NCBI RefSeq assembly: GCF_014651115.1
Contig: NZ_BMWG01000022.1
Span: 86,815-150,814 of the forward strand
Direction of reading: 5' to 3'
DNA: 64,000 nucleotides
From: Streptomyces inusitatus
GTDB lineage: Bacteria > Actinomycetota > Actinomycetes > Streptomycetales > Streptomycetaceae
Part shown: positions 50,480 through 59,291 of the stretch, piece by piece
How positions within the stretch are numbered: the first letter of the stretch is position 1
How the letters are laid out: every line of letters begins with the position of its first letter
Notes under the pieces: model-generated
Databases searched by the model: none
Told to the model about the DNA's origin: nothing
What the model saw: only the letters and a program-made list of their open reading frames with translations
Position numbers and translations under genes: made by a program

Positions 50480-50592
50480 CCGCCAAGAATGCCAGCCCGT
50501 ACGCGCGTTCCGGCACCGTCCCTGTGCGCGCGCTGGCCACACCCCGCCCCCGGTTCACCCACTCGGGTGAACCTGTGGGGGCGGCGGCGGTT

Positions 50593-52341
50593 CTAGACCT
50601 CGGTCCGGGCCGCCGCCAGCAGTTCTTCCGCGTGGGCGCGCGCCGCCCGGGAGTCCTCCTGGCCCGCCAGCATCCGCGACAGCTCGCGCACCCGGTCCTC
50701 GCCCTCCAGGACGGTGACCCCGCTGCTGGTCACCGAACCGTCGTGGGTCTTCTCCACCAGCAGCTGACGGTCCGCGAACGCGGCCACCTGCGGCAGATGG
50801 GTCACCACGACGACCTGCGCGGTCTTCGCGAGCTTCGCCAGCCGGCGGCCGATCTCGACCGCCGCCCTGCCGCCGACGCCCGCGTCGACCTCGTCGAAGA
50901 GATAGGTGGGTACGGGGTCGGTCCCGGCGAAGACGACCTCGACCGCCAGCATCACCCGCGACAGCTCGCCGCCGGACGCGCCCTTGGCGATCGGCCGCGG
51001 CGGCGCTCCCGGGTGCGGGGCGAGCAGCAGCTCGACCTCGTCCACGCCGTGCGGGCCGTACGCCACCGTCCGGCCGTCGATCTCCACCCCGGCGTCCTCG
51101 TCGCACTCGGTCAGACGGAGGGCGAACGACACCCGCGCGTGCGGCATCGCCAGCGAGGCCAGCTCCTCGGTGACGGCTTCGGCGAAGCGCGCGGCGGCCT
51201 CCGTGCGGACCTCGGTCAGCGTGCGCGCGAGGACGGAGAGTTCGGCGCGCAGGGCGTCCCGCTCGGCGGTCAGCTCCTCGATGCGGCCGTCGTCGCCGTC
51301 CAGCTCGGTGAGGCGGGCGGCGCTCCGGTCCGACCAGGCCAGCACGGAGTCGACGGTGTCGCCGTACTTCCGGGTCAGCGAGGCGAGCGCGGCACGGCGC
51401 TCCTCGACGGCGGAGAGCCGACGCGGGTCGGCGTCCAGCCGGTCCGCGTATCCGGCGAGTTCGCCCGCGACGTCGGCGAGCAGGATGGAGATCTCGCCCG
51501 TCCGCTCGGCGAGCGCGGCGAGCGCGGGATCGTGCGAGCGTACGGCGTCCAGCGCCCGGCCCGCGCCCGAGACCAGGGTCGCCGCGTCCACGCCCTCCGG
51601 GTCCTCCGGGTCCCCGACCAGCGCGGTGTGGGCGAGGGCGGCGGCGGAGGCGAGGGCCTCGGCGTGCCCGAGGCGCTCGGCCTCGGCGGCGAGTTCCACG
51701 TCCTCCCCGGCCCGGGGGGCGACGGCGGCGATCTCATCGAGCCCGAACCTCAGCAGATCCGCCTCCTGGACCCGCTCCCGGGCCCGGGTGGTCAGCTCGG
51801 CGAGTTCGGCGGTGACGGCCCGCAGCCCCCGATAGGCGGCGGTGTACGCGGTGTGCGGACCGGTGACCGCGTCCCCCGCGTACCGGTCGAGCGCCTCGCG
51901 CTGCCGGGCCGGGCGCAGCAGCCCCTGCTGATCGGTCTGGCCGTGGACGGCGACGAGGTCGTCGGCGAGTTCGGCCAGCACCCCCACCGGCACCGAGCGC
52001 CCGCCGAGGTGCGCCCTGGAGCGGCCCTCGGCGGAGACGGTCCGGCTGATCAGCAGTGTGCCGTCGTCGAGTTCGGCCCCCGCCTCCTCCGCGCGCAGCG
52101 CGGCCGGAGCACCGGCGGGTACGCCGATCCGGCCCTCCACCACCGCCGCTTTCGCGCCGATCCGCACCAGCGCCGGATCGGCCCGTCCGCCGAGCAGCAG
52201 CCCCAGGCTGGTGACGACCATGGTCTTGCCGGCGCCCGTCTCGCCGGTCACCGCGGTGAAACCGGGCGACAGCTCGACGACAGCGTCGTCGATGACCCCG
52301 AGCGACCGTATCCTCATCTCCTCCAACACGGACACGACCAT
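50593..52341 (-). CDS. recN: DNA repair protein RecN
   Basis: 582 residues, SMC-like repair ATPase for double-strand breaks. It has the Walker A GETGAGKTMVVTSLG, a long coiled-coil middle with heptads (~160-370), the signature SGGELSRVMLAVEVV and Walker B YLFDEVDAGVGG. The first residues MVVSVLEEMRIRSLG start at ATG 52341; other in-frame GTG or TTG codons (52335, 52329, 52326) are possible because no clear ribosome site precedes any of them. nadK lies 150 bases upstream on the same strand. Confidence 0.94.
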   Translation of the reverse strand: MVVSVLEEMRIRSLGVIDDAVVELSPGFTAVTGETGAGKTMVVTSLGLLLGGRADPALVRIGAKAAVVEGRIGVPAGAPAALRAEEAGAELDDGTLLISRTVSAEGRSRAHLGGRSVPVGVLAELADDLVAVHGQTDQQGLLRPARQREALDRYAGDAVTGPHTAYTAAYRGLRAVTAELAELTTRARERVQEADLLRFGLDEIAAVAPRAGEDVELAAEAERLGHAEALASAAALAHTALVGDPEDPEGVDAATLVSGAGRALDAVRSHDPALAALAERTGEISILLADVAGELAGYADRLDADPRRLSAVEERRAALASLTRKYGDTVDSVLAWSDRSAARLTELDGDDGRIEELTAERDALRAELSVLARTLTEVRTEAAARFAEAVTEELASLAMPHARVSFALRLTECDEDAGVEIDGRTVAYGPHGVDEVELLLAPHPGAPPRPIAKGASGGELSRVMLAVEVVFAGTDPVPTYLFDEVDAGVGGRAAVEIGRRLAKLAKTAQVVVVTHLPQVAAFADRQLLVEKTHDGSVTSSGVTVLEGEDRVRELSRMLAGQEDSRAARAHAEELLAAARTEV

Positions 52342-52491
52342 ACGAGGTTTCGCCGGCACGGCGCGACGCCGACCCCACTCCGGTCCCCTCGGGACACGGC
52401 TCGCGCCCGGCGCGAGAGCCCCCCGGGGGCGGGCGGCGCCCCGGCCCGTCACCCGAACTGATGATCACGGCGGGGTGTGCACCGGGCCCGC

Positions 52492-53484
52492 TCAGCCCGG
52501 GACTCCCCGCCATCCGGAGACGGGCAGCGCGAACTTGGCCACCAGCCGGTCGGTGAAGGACGCGTGGTGCAGCCGGGCCAGCCGGACCGGCACCGCGCCC
52601 CGGCGCACCTCCACCCGGGCGCCGGGCGGCAGTTCGACGGTACGGCGGCCGTCGCACCACAGGACGCCGTGCGGGGTGTGCGGCTGCACTTCCACCGCGA
52701 GGACCGAGGTCGGGGCGGTGACCAGCGGCTTCGCGAACAGCGCATGGGCGCTGATCGGGACCATCAGCAGCGCCTCGACCTCCGGCCAGACCACCGGGCC
52801 GCCCGCCGAGAAGGCGTAGGCGGTCGAGCCGGTCGGGGTGGCGCAGACGATGCCGTCGCAGCCGAACGCGGTGACGGGGCGGCCGTCGATCTCCAGGACC
52901 GCCTCCAGCATCCGCTCGGGCGAGACCTTTTGGACGGCGGCCTCGTTCAGCGCCCAGTCGCGATGGACGATGTCCCCATTGCTGCGGACCACCACATCGA
53001 TGGTCATCCGCTCCTCGACCTCGTACTCCCGGGTGACGACCCGGTCGACGACCTTGTCGAGGTCGTCGCGCTCCGCCTCCGCCAGGAAGCCGACGCGGCC
53101 CAGGTTGACGCCGAGCATCGGCACCCCGGAGGCGCGGGCGAACGCGGCGCCGCGCAGCAGGGTGCCGTCGCCGCCCAGCACGATCAGGAGTTCACAGCCG
53201 TCGAGCGCCTCGGGCGTGGCCTCGGGGACGGTCTCGACGGACGGCGGCAGCGGCAGATCGACGGCCTCGGCCTCCAGGACGCGTACGCGAAGACCGCAGC
53301 GGAGCAGTCCCTGGACGACGAGTTCGGCGCTGCGGATCGCGGCCGGGCGGCCGGTGTGCGCGAGCAGGAACACCCTGCGCTCGGAGTTCTCCGCCGTGTC
53401 GAAGGCGCACTCCGTCACCGGTGCCACCGATGTCTCCGGTGTCTCCGATGTCGCTGGTGTCGCTGATGCGTCTGGTCTGGTCAC
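52492..53484 (-). CDS. nadK: NAD kinase
   Basis: 330 residues. Makes NADP from NAD. Motifs GGDGTLL, NEAAVQK and PTGSTAYAFSAGGP are intact, with the C-terminal LPP.ARVEVRRGAVPVRL strand region. The N-terminal ~50 residues are a Ser/Thr/Ala/Pro repeat (ATPATSETPETS) not part of the fold. GTG 53484 overlaps the tlyA stop (GTGA) after GGAGGG, so tlyA-nadK-recN form one cluster, typical for actinobacteria. Confidence 0.95.
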   Translation of the reverse strand: MTRPDASATPATSETPETSVAPVTECAFDTAENSERRVFLLAHTGRPAAIRSAELVVQGLLRCGLRVRVLEAEAVDLPLPPSVETVPEATPEALDGCELLIVLGGDGTLLRGAAFARASGVPMLGVNLGRVGFLAEAERDDLDKVVDRVVTREYEVEERMTIDVVVRSNGDIVHRDWALNEAAVQKVSPERMLEAVLEIDGRPVTAFGCDGIVCATPTGSTAYAFSAGGPVVWPEVEALLMVPISAHALFAKPLVTAPTSVLAVEVQPHTPHGVLWCDGRRTVELPPGARVEVRRGAVPVRLARLHHASFTDRLVAKFALPVSGWRGVPG

Positions 53485-54296
53485 CGAGGTCCCTCCGCCA
53501 CTGCCCGGTCGACGTCCGCCGGATCCAGCTCGGGCGCCCCGGCCCGGAGCCACAGAAAGTACTCGACATTCCCGGAGGGACCGGGGAGCGGGCTGGCGGT
53601 GACGCCCAGCACGCCCAGGCCGAGCGCGGCGGCCTGCGCGGCCACCGTCCGCACGGCCTCCTTGCGCAGCTCGGTGCTGCGCACCACGCCGCCGCTGCCG
53701 AGACGCTCCTTGCCCACCTCGAACTGGGGCTTGACCATCAGCACCAGATCGGCGTCGGGGGCGGCGCACCGCACCAGCGCCGGGAGCACCAGCCCGAGCG
53801 GGATGAAGGAGAGGTCTCCGACGACCAGGCCGACCGGCTCGCCGTCGATCGCCTCCAGCGTCAGCTCGCGCACATTGGTGCGGTCCTTGACCGTCACCCG
53901 GTCGTCGCTCTGGAGCGACCAGGCGAGCTGGCCGTAGCCCACGTCGACGGCGAGGACGTGTGCGACGCCCGCGCGCAGCAGCACATCGGTGAAGCCGCCG
54001 GTGGACGCTCCGGCGTCGAGCGCCCGGCGTCCCTCGACCGTCAGCCCGAGGGGGGCGAAGGCCGCCAGCGCCCCGGCGAGCTTGTGCCCGCCGCGCGAGA
54101 CGTACTCGGGCTCGTCGCCGCCGGAGGCGACGACGACGGCGGCGCTCGTCTCGACCTGGGTGGCCGGTTTGGTGGCGACATTGCCGCCGACGGTCACCCG
54201 CCCGGCGGCGATCAGCTGGCTGGCGTGCTCGCGCGAGCGCGCCAGGCTGCGGCGTACCAGTTCGGCGTCGAGACGGCGGCGGGCGACTCCTGCCAC
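53481..54296 (-). CDS. tlyA: TlyA-type rRNA 2'-O-methyltransferase
   Basis: 271 residues. It has an N-terminal S4 domain (RRRLDAELVRRSLARSREHASQLI) and an SAM Rossmann domain with LDAGASTGGFTDVLL and KPQFEVGKE. Family members methylate ribose in 16S and 23S rRNA and affect capreomycin sensitivity. GTG 54296 follows AGGAG. The catalytic tetrad (K-D-K-E pattern) appears intact. Confidence 0.92.
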   Translation of the reverse strand: MAGVARRRLDAELVRRSLARSREHASQLIAAGRVTVGGNVATKPATQVETSAAVVVASGGDEPEYVSRGGHKLAGALAAFAPLGLTVEGRRALDAGASTGGFTDVLLRAGVAHVLAVDVGYGQLAWSLQSDDRVTVKDRTNVRELTLEAIDGEPVGLVVGDLSFIPLGLVLPALVRCAAPDADLVLMVKPQFEVGKERLGSGGVVRSTELRKEAVRTVAAQAAALGLGVLGVTASPLPGPSGNVEYFLWLRAGAPELDPADVDRAVAEGPR

Positions 54297-54319
54297 GTTC
54301 GGTTCAGCTCCTGTTGTCG

Positions 54320-54628
54320 TTACGAGGGTGACGGCGACGGCGTCCGAGGTGCGGGCGCGGCTGCCGGGCTTGCGTCGAGCGAGGCCAGCGTGGCACGCAG
54401 CCCCCGGTGTACATCCTCGTACACCTCCAGGTGTCCGTCCGCCGGGAGGTGGTCCGCATCGGCCAGCCGCGCGAGCAGGGCGTCCACCCCGGCGTCGCCG
54501 GTGGGCGGGCGGGGGACGCCGAGCGGCACGGGCGCGGCGGGTTCGCCGGCCGGGGGCGGGGAACCGGGGCCGGGTGCGGGCGGGCCGTCCGGCGTGCGGC
54601 CGCGCGGGCCCGGCGTCGAGTCGCTCAT
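54320..54628 (-). CDS. Small conserved actinobacterial protein upstream of tlyA
   Basis: 102 residues; no named function. The first ~50 residues are Pro/Gly-rich; the conserved part is GVDALLARLADADHLPADGHLEVYEDVHRGLRATL, a short helical motif found in small proteins next to tlyA in other actinobacteria. ATG 54628 starts 40 bases from the divergent SCP2 gene. It is the first gene of the tlyA-nadK-recN cluster. Confidence 0.7.
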   Translation of the reverse strand: MSDSTPGPRGRTPDGPPAPGPGSPPPAGEPAAPVPLGVPRPPTGDAGVDALLARLADADHLPADGHLEVYEDVHRGLRATLASLDASPAAAPAPRTPSPSPS

Positions 54629-54671
54629 GACCCAGACGCTACCGCGAAGCGCTGAGGTACCGTCGATCATG

Positions 54672-55019
54672 ATGGCGACGACGGAAGAGTGCCGCAGCGC
54701 GCTCAAAAGACTCAGCGACAGACTCACGCGCTCGGAGGGCGGCACAGGCGGTGTCACTTCGTTCGACAGATCCCTCAGCTGCCACATCAAGGACCTGGAT
54801 GTCACCTTTGTCGGCCGCCTTCAGGATGGCCTGATCACGGTGGTCGACACCCTCCCCGGGCCGCCGCGCGACAAGGCGCAGATCCGCCTCACGATGACGG
54901 GGGACGACCTGGTGGCGATGGTCGACGGCGAGCTGGAGTTCGCCAGGGCATGGGCCTCGGGCCGGGTGCGGCTGGAGGCCGGATTCCGCGATCTGCTGCG
55001 CCTCAAGTCCCTTCTGTAG
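54672..55019 (+). CDS. SCP2 sterol-carrier-like domain protein
   Basis: 115 residues; SCP2-like fold with LDVTFVGRLQDGLITVVDTLPGPPRDKAQIRLTMTGDDLVAMVDGELEFARAW. It may bind a lipid or hydrophobic ligand, or act structurally. ATG 54672 is the second of two tandem ATGs; the first at 54669 is equally possible. It diverges from the tlyA cluster. Confidence 0.8.
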   Translation: MATTEECRSALKRLSDRLTRSEGGTGGVTSFDRSLSCHIKDLDVTFVGRLQDGLITVVDTLPGPPRDKAQIRLTMTGDDLVAMVDGELEFARAWASGRVRLEAGFRDLLRLKSLL

Positions 55020-55043
55020 TCCGGCCCGTGGGTCCGGGCCGCG

Positions 55044-55074
55044 GTCCGGGCCCGGCGGCGGCCTGGGCCCGGAC
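55044..55074. terminator. Terminator between SCP2 gene and siderophore ATPase
   Basis: A 10-bp perfect stem (GTCCGGGCCC with GGGCCCGGAC) extended by an inner GGC/GCC, between convergent genes. Confidence 0.8.
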
Positions 55075-55089
55075 TCCCCAAGGGCCCTC

Positions 55090-55938
55090 TCAGAGGGTCT
55101 TCACGGCGGAGGGAGCGGCGGAAGCGGAGGACACCGCGGAAGCCGCCGTGACCGCCCGCTTGCGCGCCACCGGCACCACCAGCGGAGTGCCGGACTCGGG
55201 GTCCGCGATGACCTGGCTCCGCACTCCGAAGACCCGCTCCACCAGCTCCGCGGTCACCACCTCCGACGGCGCGCCCTCGGCGACGACCTTGCCCTCGTGC
55301 AGGGCGATGAGATGGGTGGCGTACCGGGCGGCCTGATTGAGGTCGTGGAGCACGGCGACCAGGGTCCGGCCCTGGGTCTCGTGCAGCTCCGCGCAGAGGT
55401 CGAGCACTTCCAGCTGGTGCTGGATGTCGAGGAAGGTGGTCGGCTCGTCCAGCAGCAGCAGCGGCGTCTGCTGGGCCAGGGCCATGGCGATCCACACCCG
55501 CTGACGCTGACCGCCGGAGAGTTCGTCGACATATCGGTCCGCGAGTGCGCCGACGCCGGTCGCCGCCATCGACTCCTGGACGATCCGCTCGTCCTCCGGC
55601 GACCACTGCCGCAGCAGCCCCTGGTGCGGGTAGCGGCCCCGGGCCACCAGGTCGGCGACGGTGATCCCGTCGGGGGCGATGGACGACTGGGGCAGCAGCC
55701 CGAGCGTCTTCGCGACCTTCTTCGCGGGCATCGAGTGGATCGTCTGCCCGTCCAGCAGCACCCGGCCCTCGGAGGGCTTCAGCATGCGCGAGAGGGCGCG
55801 CAGCAGGGTGGACTTGCCGCAGGCGTTGGGGCCGACGATGACCGTGAAGGAGTTGTCGGGTATCTCCACCGACAGGTTCTCGGCGATGACCCGCTGGTCA
55901 TAGCCGAGGGTGACCGATTCCGCGGTGAGACGCTGCAT
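55090..55938 (-). CDS. Iron-siderophore ABC transporter ATP-binding protein
   Basis: 282 residues. Walker A GPNACGKSTL, Q-loop in LLPQSS, signature LSGGQRQRVWIA, Walker B LLLLDEPTTFLD, FecE type. It powers ferric-siderophore uptake with the two permeases upstream. ATG 55938 is preceded by AGGAG; ATG 56037 overlaps the permease stop (ATGA) and would add 33 residues without homology, so coupling and internal start are both possible. A ~25-residue Ala/Ser tail ends it. Confidence 0.92.
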   Translation of the reverse strand: MQRLTAESVTLGYDQRVIAENLSVEIPDNSFTVIVGPNACGKSTLLRALSRMLKPSEGRVLLDGQTIHSMPAKKVAKTLGLLPQSSIAPDGITVADLVARGRYPHQGLLRQWSPEDERIVQESMAATGVGALADRYVDELSGGQRQRVWIAMALAQQTPLLLLDEPTTFLDIQHQLEVLDLCAELHETQGRTLVAVLHDLNQAARYATHLIALHEGKVVAEGAPSEVVTAELVERVFGVRSQVIADPESGTPLVVPVARKRAVTAASAVSSASAAPSAVKTL

Positions 55939-56033
55939 GGTGGTGGTGCTCCTGGATCGAGGGTTCACAAGGCGGCCGGCAGGGAGTCCGGCGGGTTCGA
56001 CGGGTTCGACTTCGACAGGGAGTGCCGACGGTG

Positions 56034-57155
56034 TCATATGCGTCCCGCTCTCCGTTCGGTGACCAGCAGCCACAGCAGATAGCAGCCGCCGAGCACCGCC
56101 GTCACCACGCCGACCGGCAGCTGACGGTCGCCGAAGGCGACCGCGGCCACCCAGTCCGCGACGAGCAGCAGGGCCGCGCCCATCGCGGCCGACGCGGCGA
56201 GGCCCGGCCCAGGCGAGCGGGTCAGCCGGCGGGCCAGTTGGGGCGCGCTGAGCGCGACGAAGGCGATCGGCCCGGCGGCGGCGGTCGCGGCGGCCATCAG
56301 CAGCACTCCGGCGGCCATCATCACCAGCCGCGCGCGCTCCACGGGCACCCCGAGGGCATAGGCCGCGTCGTCGCCCATCTCCAGCACCCGCAGCGGCCGC
56401 GCGTACCAGGCGACGACCGGCACCAGCAGGACGAAGGCCGCCAGCAGCGGCCAGACCTGGGTCCAGTCCCGGCCGTCGAGCGAGCCGGTCATCCAGAGAA
56501 CGGCCCGGGTGGCGTCCACCAGGCTGGCCTTGGTGAGCAGATAGTGGTTGACGGCGGTGAGGACGGCGGCGACGCCGATGCCGACGAGCACCAGGCGGTA
56601 GCCGTGGACCCCGCGCTTCCAGGCGAGCAGATAGACCGCGACACCGGTCACCAGCCCGCCGACGAGCGCCCCGCCCGCGACGGCGAGGGCGGTGCCCTGG
56701 AAGAGCACGATCGCGCCGAGCGCGCCGACAGCCGCGCCCTGGCCGAAGCCGATCACATCGGGGCTGCCCAGGGGGTTGCGGGAGAGCGACTGGAAGATCG
56801 AGCCGCTGAGCGCGAGCGACGCGCCGACGAGCAGCCCGACGAGGATCCTGGGCAGCCGCAGCTCCTGGACGACGAACTCGTGGGCCGCCGTGCCGTTGCC
56901 GAGGAGGGTGGCGACGACGTCGCCGGGGGCGATCCGGAAGTCGCCGCTGCCGATCAGGACGACCGAGGCGGCGAACGCCACACCCGTCAGCAGCAGAAAG
57001 ACGAGAGCCGCGCGCGGGTCGACCCGTACGGAGAGACCGCCCCCGGTGCGCACGGCCCGAACGGACCCGGTCGAGGACTTCGGCGAGGCCTCGGGCAGGG
57101 GCTTGGCCAAGGTCTTGGTGGAGGTCTTGGTCGAGGTCTTGGTCGAGGTCTTCAC
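56034..57155 (-). CDS. Iron-siderophore ABC transporter permease, FecCD family (2)
   Basis: 373 residues, about ten membrane segments, with the FecCD signature LVGASLALSGSIFQSLSRNPLGSPDVIGFGQGA. The cytosolic coupling region is around ARRLTRSPGPGL. The N-terminal ~40 residues are hydrophilic and contain KTSTKTSTKTSTKT, encoded by a 12-bp repeat at 57111-57155. GTG 57155 overlaps the preceding permease stop (GTGA). It pairs with the next gene to form the channel. Confidence 0.93.
   Translation of the reverse strand: MKTSTKTSTKTSTKTLAKPLPEASPKSSTGSVRAVRTGGGLSVRVDPRAALVFLLLTGVAFAASVVLIGSGDFRIAPGDVVATLLGNGTAAHEFVVQELRLPRILVGLLVGASLALSGSIFQSLSRNPLGSPDVIGFGQGAAVGALGAIVLFQGTALAVAGGALVGGLVTGVAVYLLAWKRGVHGYRLVLVGIGVAAVLTAVNHYLLTKASLVDATRAVLWMTGSLDGRDWTQVWPLLAAFVLLVPVVAWYARPLRVLEMGDDAAYALGVPVERARLVMMAAGVLLMAAATAAAGPIAFVALSAPQLARRLTRSPGPGLAASAAMGAALLLVADWVAAVAFGDRQLPVGVVTAVLGGCYLLWLLVTERRAGRI
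57111..57155. repeat. 12-bp tandem repeat at the permease N-terminus
   Basis: Three full copies and a partial one of GGTCTTGGTCGA on the plus strand, encoding Lys-Thr-Ser-Thr repeats of the second permease. It is in frame, so copy changes are tolerated. Confidence 0.88.
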
Positions 57156-58231
57156 AGCTTGGCCATCCTCTTGCGGCGTACGAGCTGGATGAAGACGGGC
57201 CCGCCGATCAGCGCGGTGACGATGCCGACCTGAAGCTCCGCCGGGCGGGTCACCAGCCGGCCGATGACATCCGCGCCGAGCAGCAGCACCGGCGCGAGCA
57301 CGGCGGCGTACGGCATGATCCACCGCATGTCGGGCCCGGTGATGGCGCGGACGAGATGCGGGATCATCAGACCGACGAAGACGATCGGCCCGCAGGCGGC
57401 CGTCGCGGCCCCGCAGAGCAGGGTCACACACACCATGGACAGAACACGGGTCCGGCCCAGGTTCGCGCCGAGCGCGCGGGCCGTGTCGTCGCCCATCTCC
57501 AGGGCGTTGAGCGGCCGTCCCAGCAGCAGCGCGAGCACCACGCCGACGCCGATGAACGGCGCGACCTTGGCGATCGTCTCCATGTCCGCCGAGGCCAGCG
57601 AACCCACCGTCCAGAAGCGCAGCTTGTCCAGCGCGGCCGAGTCCAGCAGCTGTACGGCGTTGATATAGCCGTAGAGCGCGGCAGTGGCGGCGGTTCCGGC
57701 GAGCGCCAGCCGTACCGGGTTCGCGGCGCGGCTCCCGCCGAGCACATAGACGAGGGCGGAGACGACGGCCGCGCCGAGGAAGGCGAACCAGACATAGCCC
57801 GTGAGCGAGGTGACCCCGAGAAAGCTGATCGCGGAGACGACGGCCGCGGACGCCCCCGCGTTCACCCCGAGCAGTCCGGGCTCCGCGAGCGGATTGCGGG
57901 TCAGCGCCTGCATCACCGCCCCGGCGAGCCCGAGAGCCGCACCGGCGAGCAGCCCGAGCAGGGTACGCGGCACCCGCACCTCACGGACGATCACATCGTT
58001 GCCGACCCCGTCGCTGTCGAAGAGGCCGTGCCACACATCGGAGAGCGGCATCGACTTCGCGCCGAACGCGATGCTCGCCACACAGACCAGCACCAACAGA
58101 ACGACGGAAGCCAGCAGTCCGGCGATCCGCACCACATGGCGACTTCGGGGGACGGGGGGCTGCGCGGGCACGCCGTCGGGCACGGGCCCCGATCCGGACG
58201 CCGCGCGGACTTGTGTACTGTCGACCAACAC
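57152..58231 (-). CDS. Iron-siderophore ABC transporter permease, FecCD family (1)
   Basis: 359 residues, with around ten membrane segments and FecCD motifs LLAGAALGLAGAVMQALTRNPLAEPGLLGVNAGA. First gene of the minus-strand transport operon. GTG 58231 begins right at the iron box, so the message is likely short-leadered. It diverges from the binding-protein gene. Confidence 0.94.
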   Translation of the reverse strand: MLVDSTQVRAASGSGPVPDGVPAQPPVPRSRHVVRIAGLLASVVLLVLVCVASIAFGAKSMPLSDVWHGLFDSDGVGNDVIVREVRVPRTLLGLLAGAALGLAGAVMQALTRNPLAEPGLLGVNAGASAAVVSAISFLGVTSLTGYVWFAFLGAAVVSALVYVLGGSRAANPVRLALAGTAATAALYGYINAVQLLDSAALDKLRFWTVGSLASADMETIAKVAPFIGVGVVLALLLGRPLNALEMGDDTARALGANLGRTRVLSMVCVTLLCGAATAACGPIVFVGLMIPHLVRAITGPDMRWIMPYAAVLAPVLLLGADVIGRLVTRPAELQVGIVTALIGGPVFIQLVRRKRMAKL

Positions 58232-58235
58232 AAGG

Positions 58236-58254
58236 TTAGGTTAGCCTACCCTCT
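58236..58254. promoter_or_regulatory. Iron box (DmdR/IdeR-type) in the divergent siderophore promoter
   Basis: TTAGGTTAGCCTACCCTCT matches the left part of the consensus TTAGGTTAGGCTAACCTAA well and the right part less well. It sits between divergent permease and binding-protein genes, so one DmdR1-type repressor site can control both. Confidence 0.75.
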
Positions 58255-58283
58255 CATCAACTCTGTCTGACGGAAGTTCTCCC

Positions 58284-59291
58284 ATGAACACCCCTGCCCT
58301 CTCCCGCCGACGCCTTCTCACCGCCACCGGGGCGCTCGGCATCGGCGCCCTGCTCACCGCCTGCGGAACCGACGAGAAGAAGAGCGCGGCGGGGGCCGGC
58401 TCATGGACCTTCACCGACGACCGGGGCAAGACCGCCAAGGCGAACGCCAGACCCAAGAACATCGTGGCCTTCGTCAGCACCGCGGCCGCCCTCCACGACT
58501 ACGGCGTCGACTGCACCGGAGTCTTCGGCCCCACCGACCCGGTCAACGGAAAGCCGAACCCGCAGACCGGCGACCTGGACATCACCAAGCTCACCAGCCT
58601 CGGCCAGGGCTGGGGCGAGTTCAGCGTCGAGAAGTACGCGGCGCTCGACCCCGATCTGCTGATCAGCAACATGTTCCCGCCGCCCGCCCTCTGGTACATC
58701 CCGGAGGAGAGCGTCAAGAAGATCGAGAAGCTGGCCCCCACCGTCGGGATCGACGGAGCGCACAAGTCCCTCCTCGAACCGCTGAAGCGCTACACCGAAC
58801 TCGCCGAATCCCTCGGAGCCGACCTCAAGGCCGCCAAGGTCACCGAGGCGAAGGCCCGCTTCGACCGCGCCGAGGCCACCCTCCGCGAGGCCGCCGAGCG
58901 CAATGGCGGCATCAAGGTGCTCGCCATGACCGGCGACGCCGAGAAGATGTACGTCGCCGTCCCCGACTCCTACTGCGACCTCAACTACTTCAAGGACCTC
59001 GGCATCGAGTTCATCGAGGGTAAGAAGAGCGACGACTGGGGCTTCTGGGAGTTCCTCAGCTGGGAGAACGCGGACAAGTACCACGCCGATCTGATCATGA
59101 TCGACAACCGCTCCAGCGCCCTGTCCGCCAAGGACCTCGCCAAGAAGCCCACCTGGACCCGGCTCCCCGCCGTCAAGGCGGGCCAGACCGTCCCCTGGGC
59201 CATGGAGGAGCGCTACAGCTACGCCGGCTACGCCCCCGTCCTGGAGCGGCTCGCCGCCGCCGTCACCCGTTCGAAGAAGCTCAAGCCGTGA
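58284..59291 (+). CDS. Siderophore-binding lipoprotein, Tat-type
   Basis: 335 residues. The signal peptide has the twin-arginine motif SRRRLLTAT and the lipobox LLTAC (Cys27), so export folded through Tat and lipid anchoring are predicted. The FecB/FhuD-like fold follows (NIVAFVSTAAALHDYGV, DPDLLISNMF, ADLIMIDNRS). Aromatic-rich loops (WGFWEFLSWEN, LWYIPEE) may line the ligand pocket. Its stop overlaps the next gene (GTGA). The siderophore is unknown. Confidence 0.93.
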   Translation: MNTPALSRRRLLTATGALGIGALLTACGTDEKKSAAGAGSWTFTDDRGKTAKANARPKNIVAFVSTAAALHDYGVDCTGVFGPTDPVNGKPNPQTGDLDITKLTSLGQGWGEFSVEKYAALDPDLLISNMFPPPALWYIPEESVKKIEKLAPTVGIDGAHKSLLEPLKRYTELAESLGADLKAAKVTEAKARFDRAEATLREAAERNGGIKVLAMTGDAEKMYVAVPDSYCDLNYFKDLGIEFIEGKKSDDWGFWEFLSWENADKYHADLIMIDNRSSALSAKDLAKKPTWTRLPAVKAGQTVPWAMEERYSYAGYAPVLERLAAAVTRSKKLKP

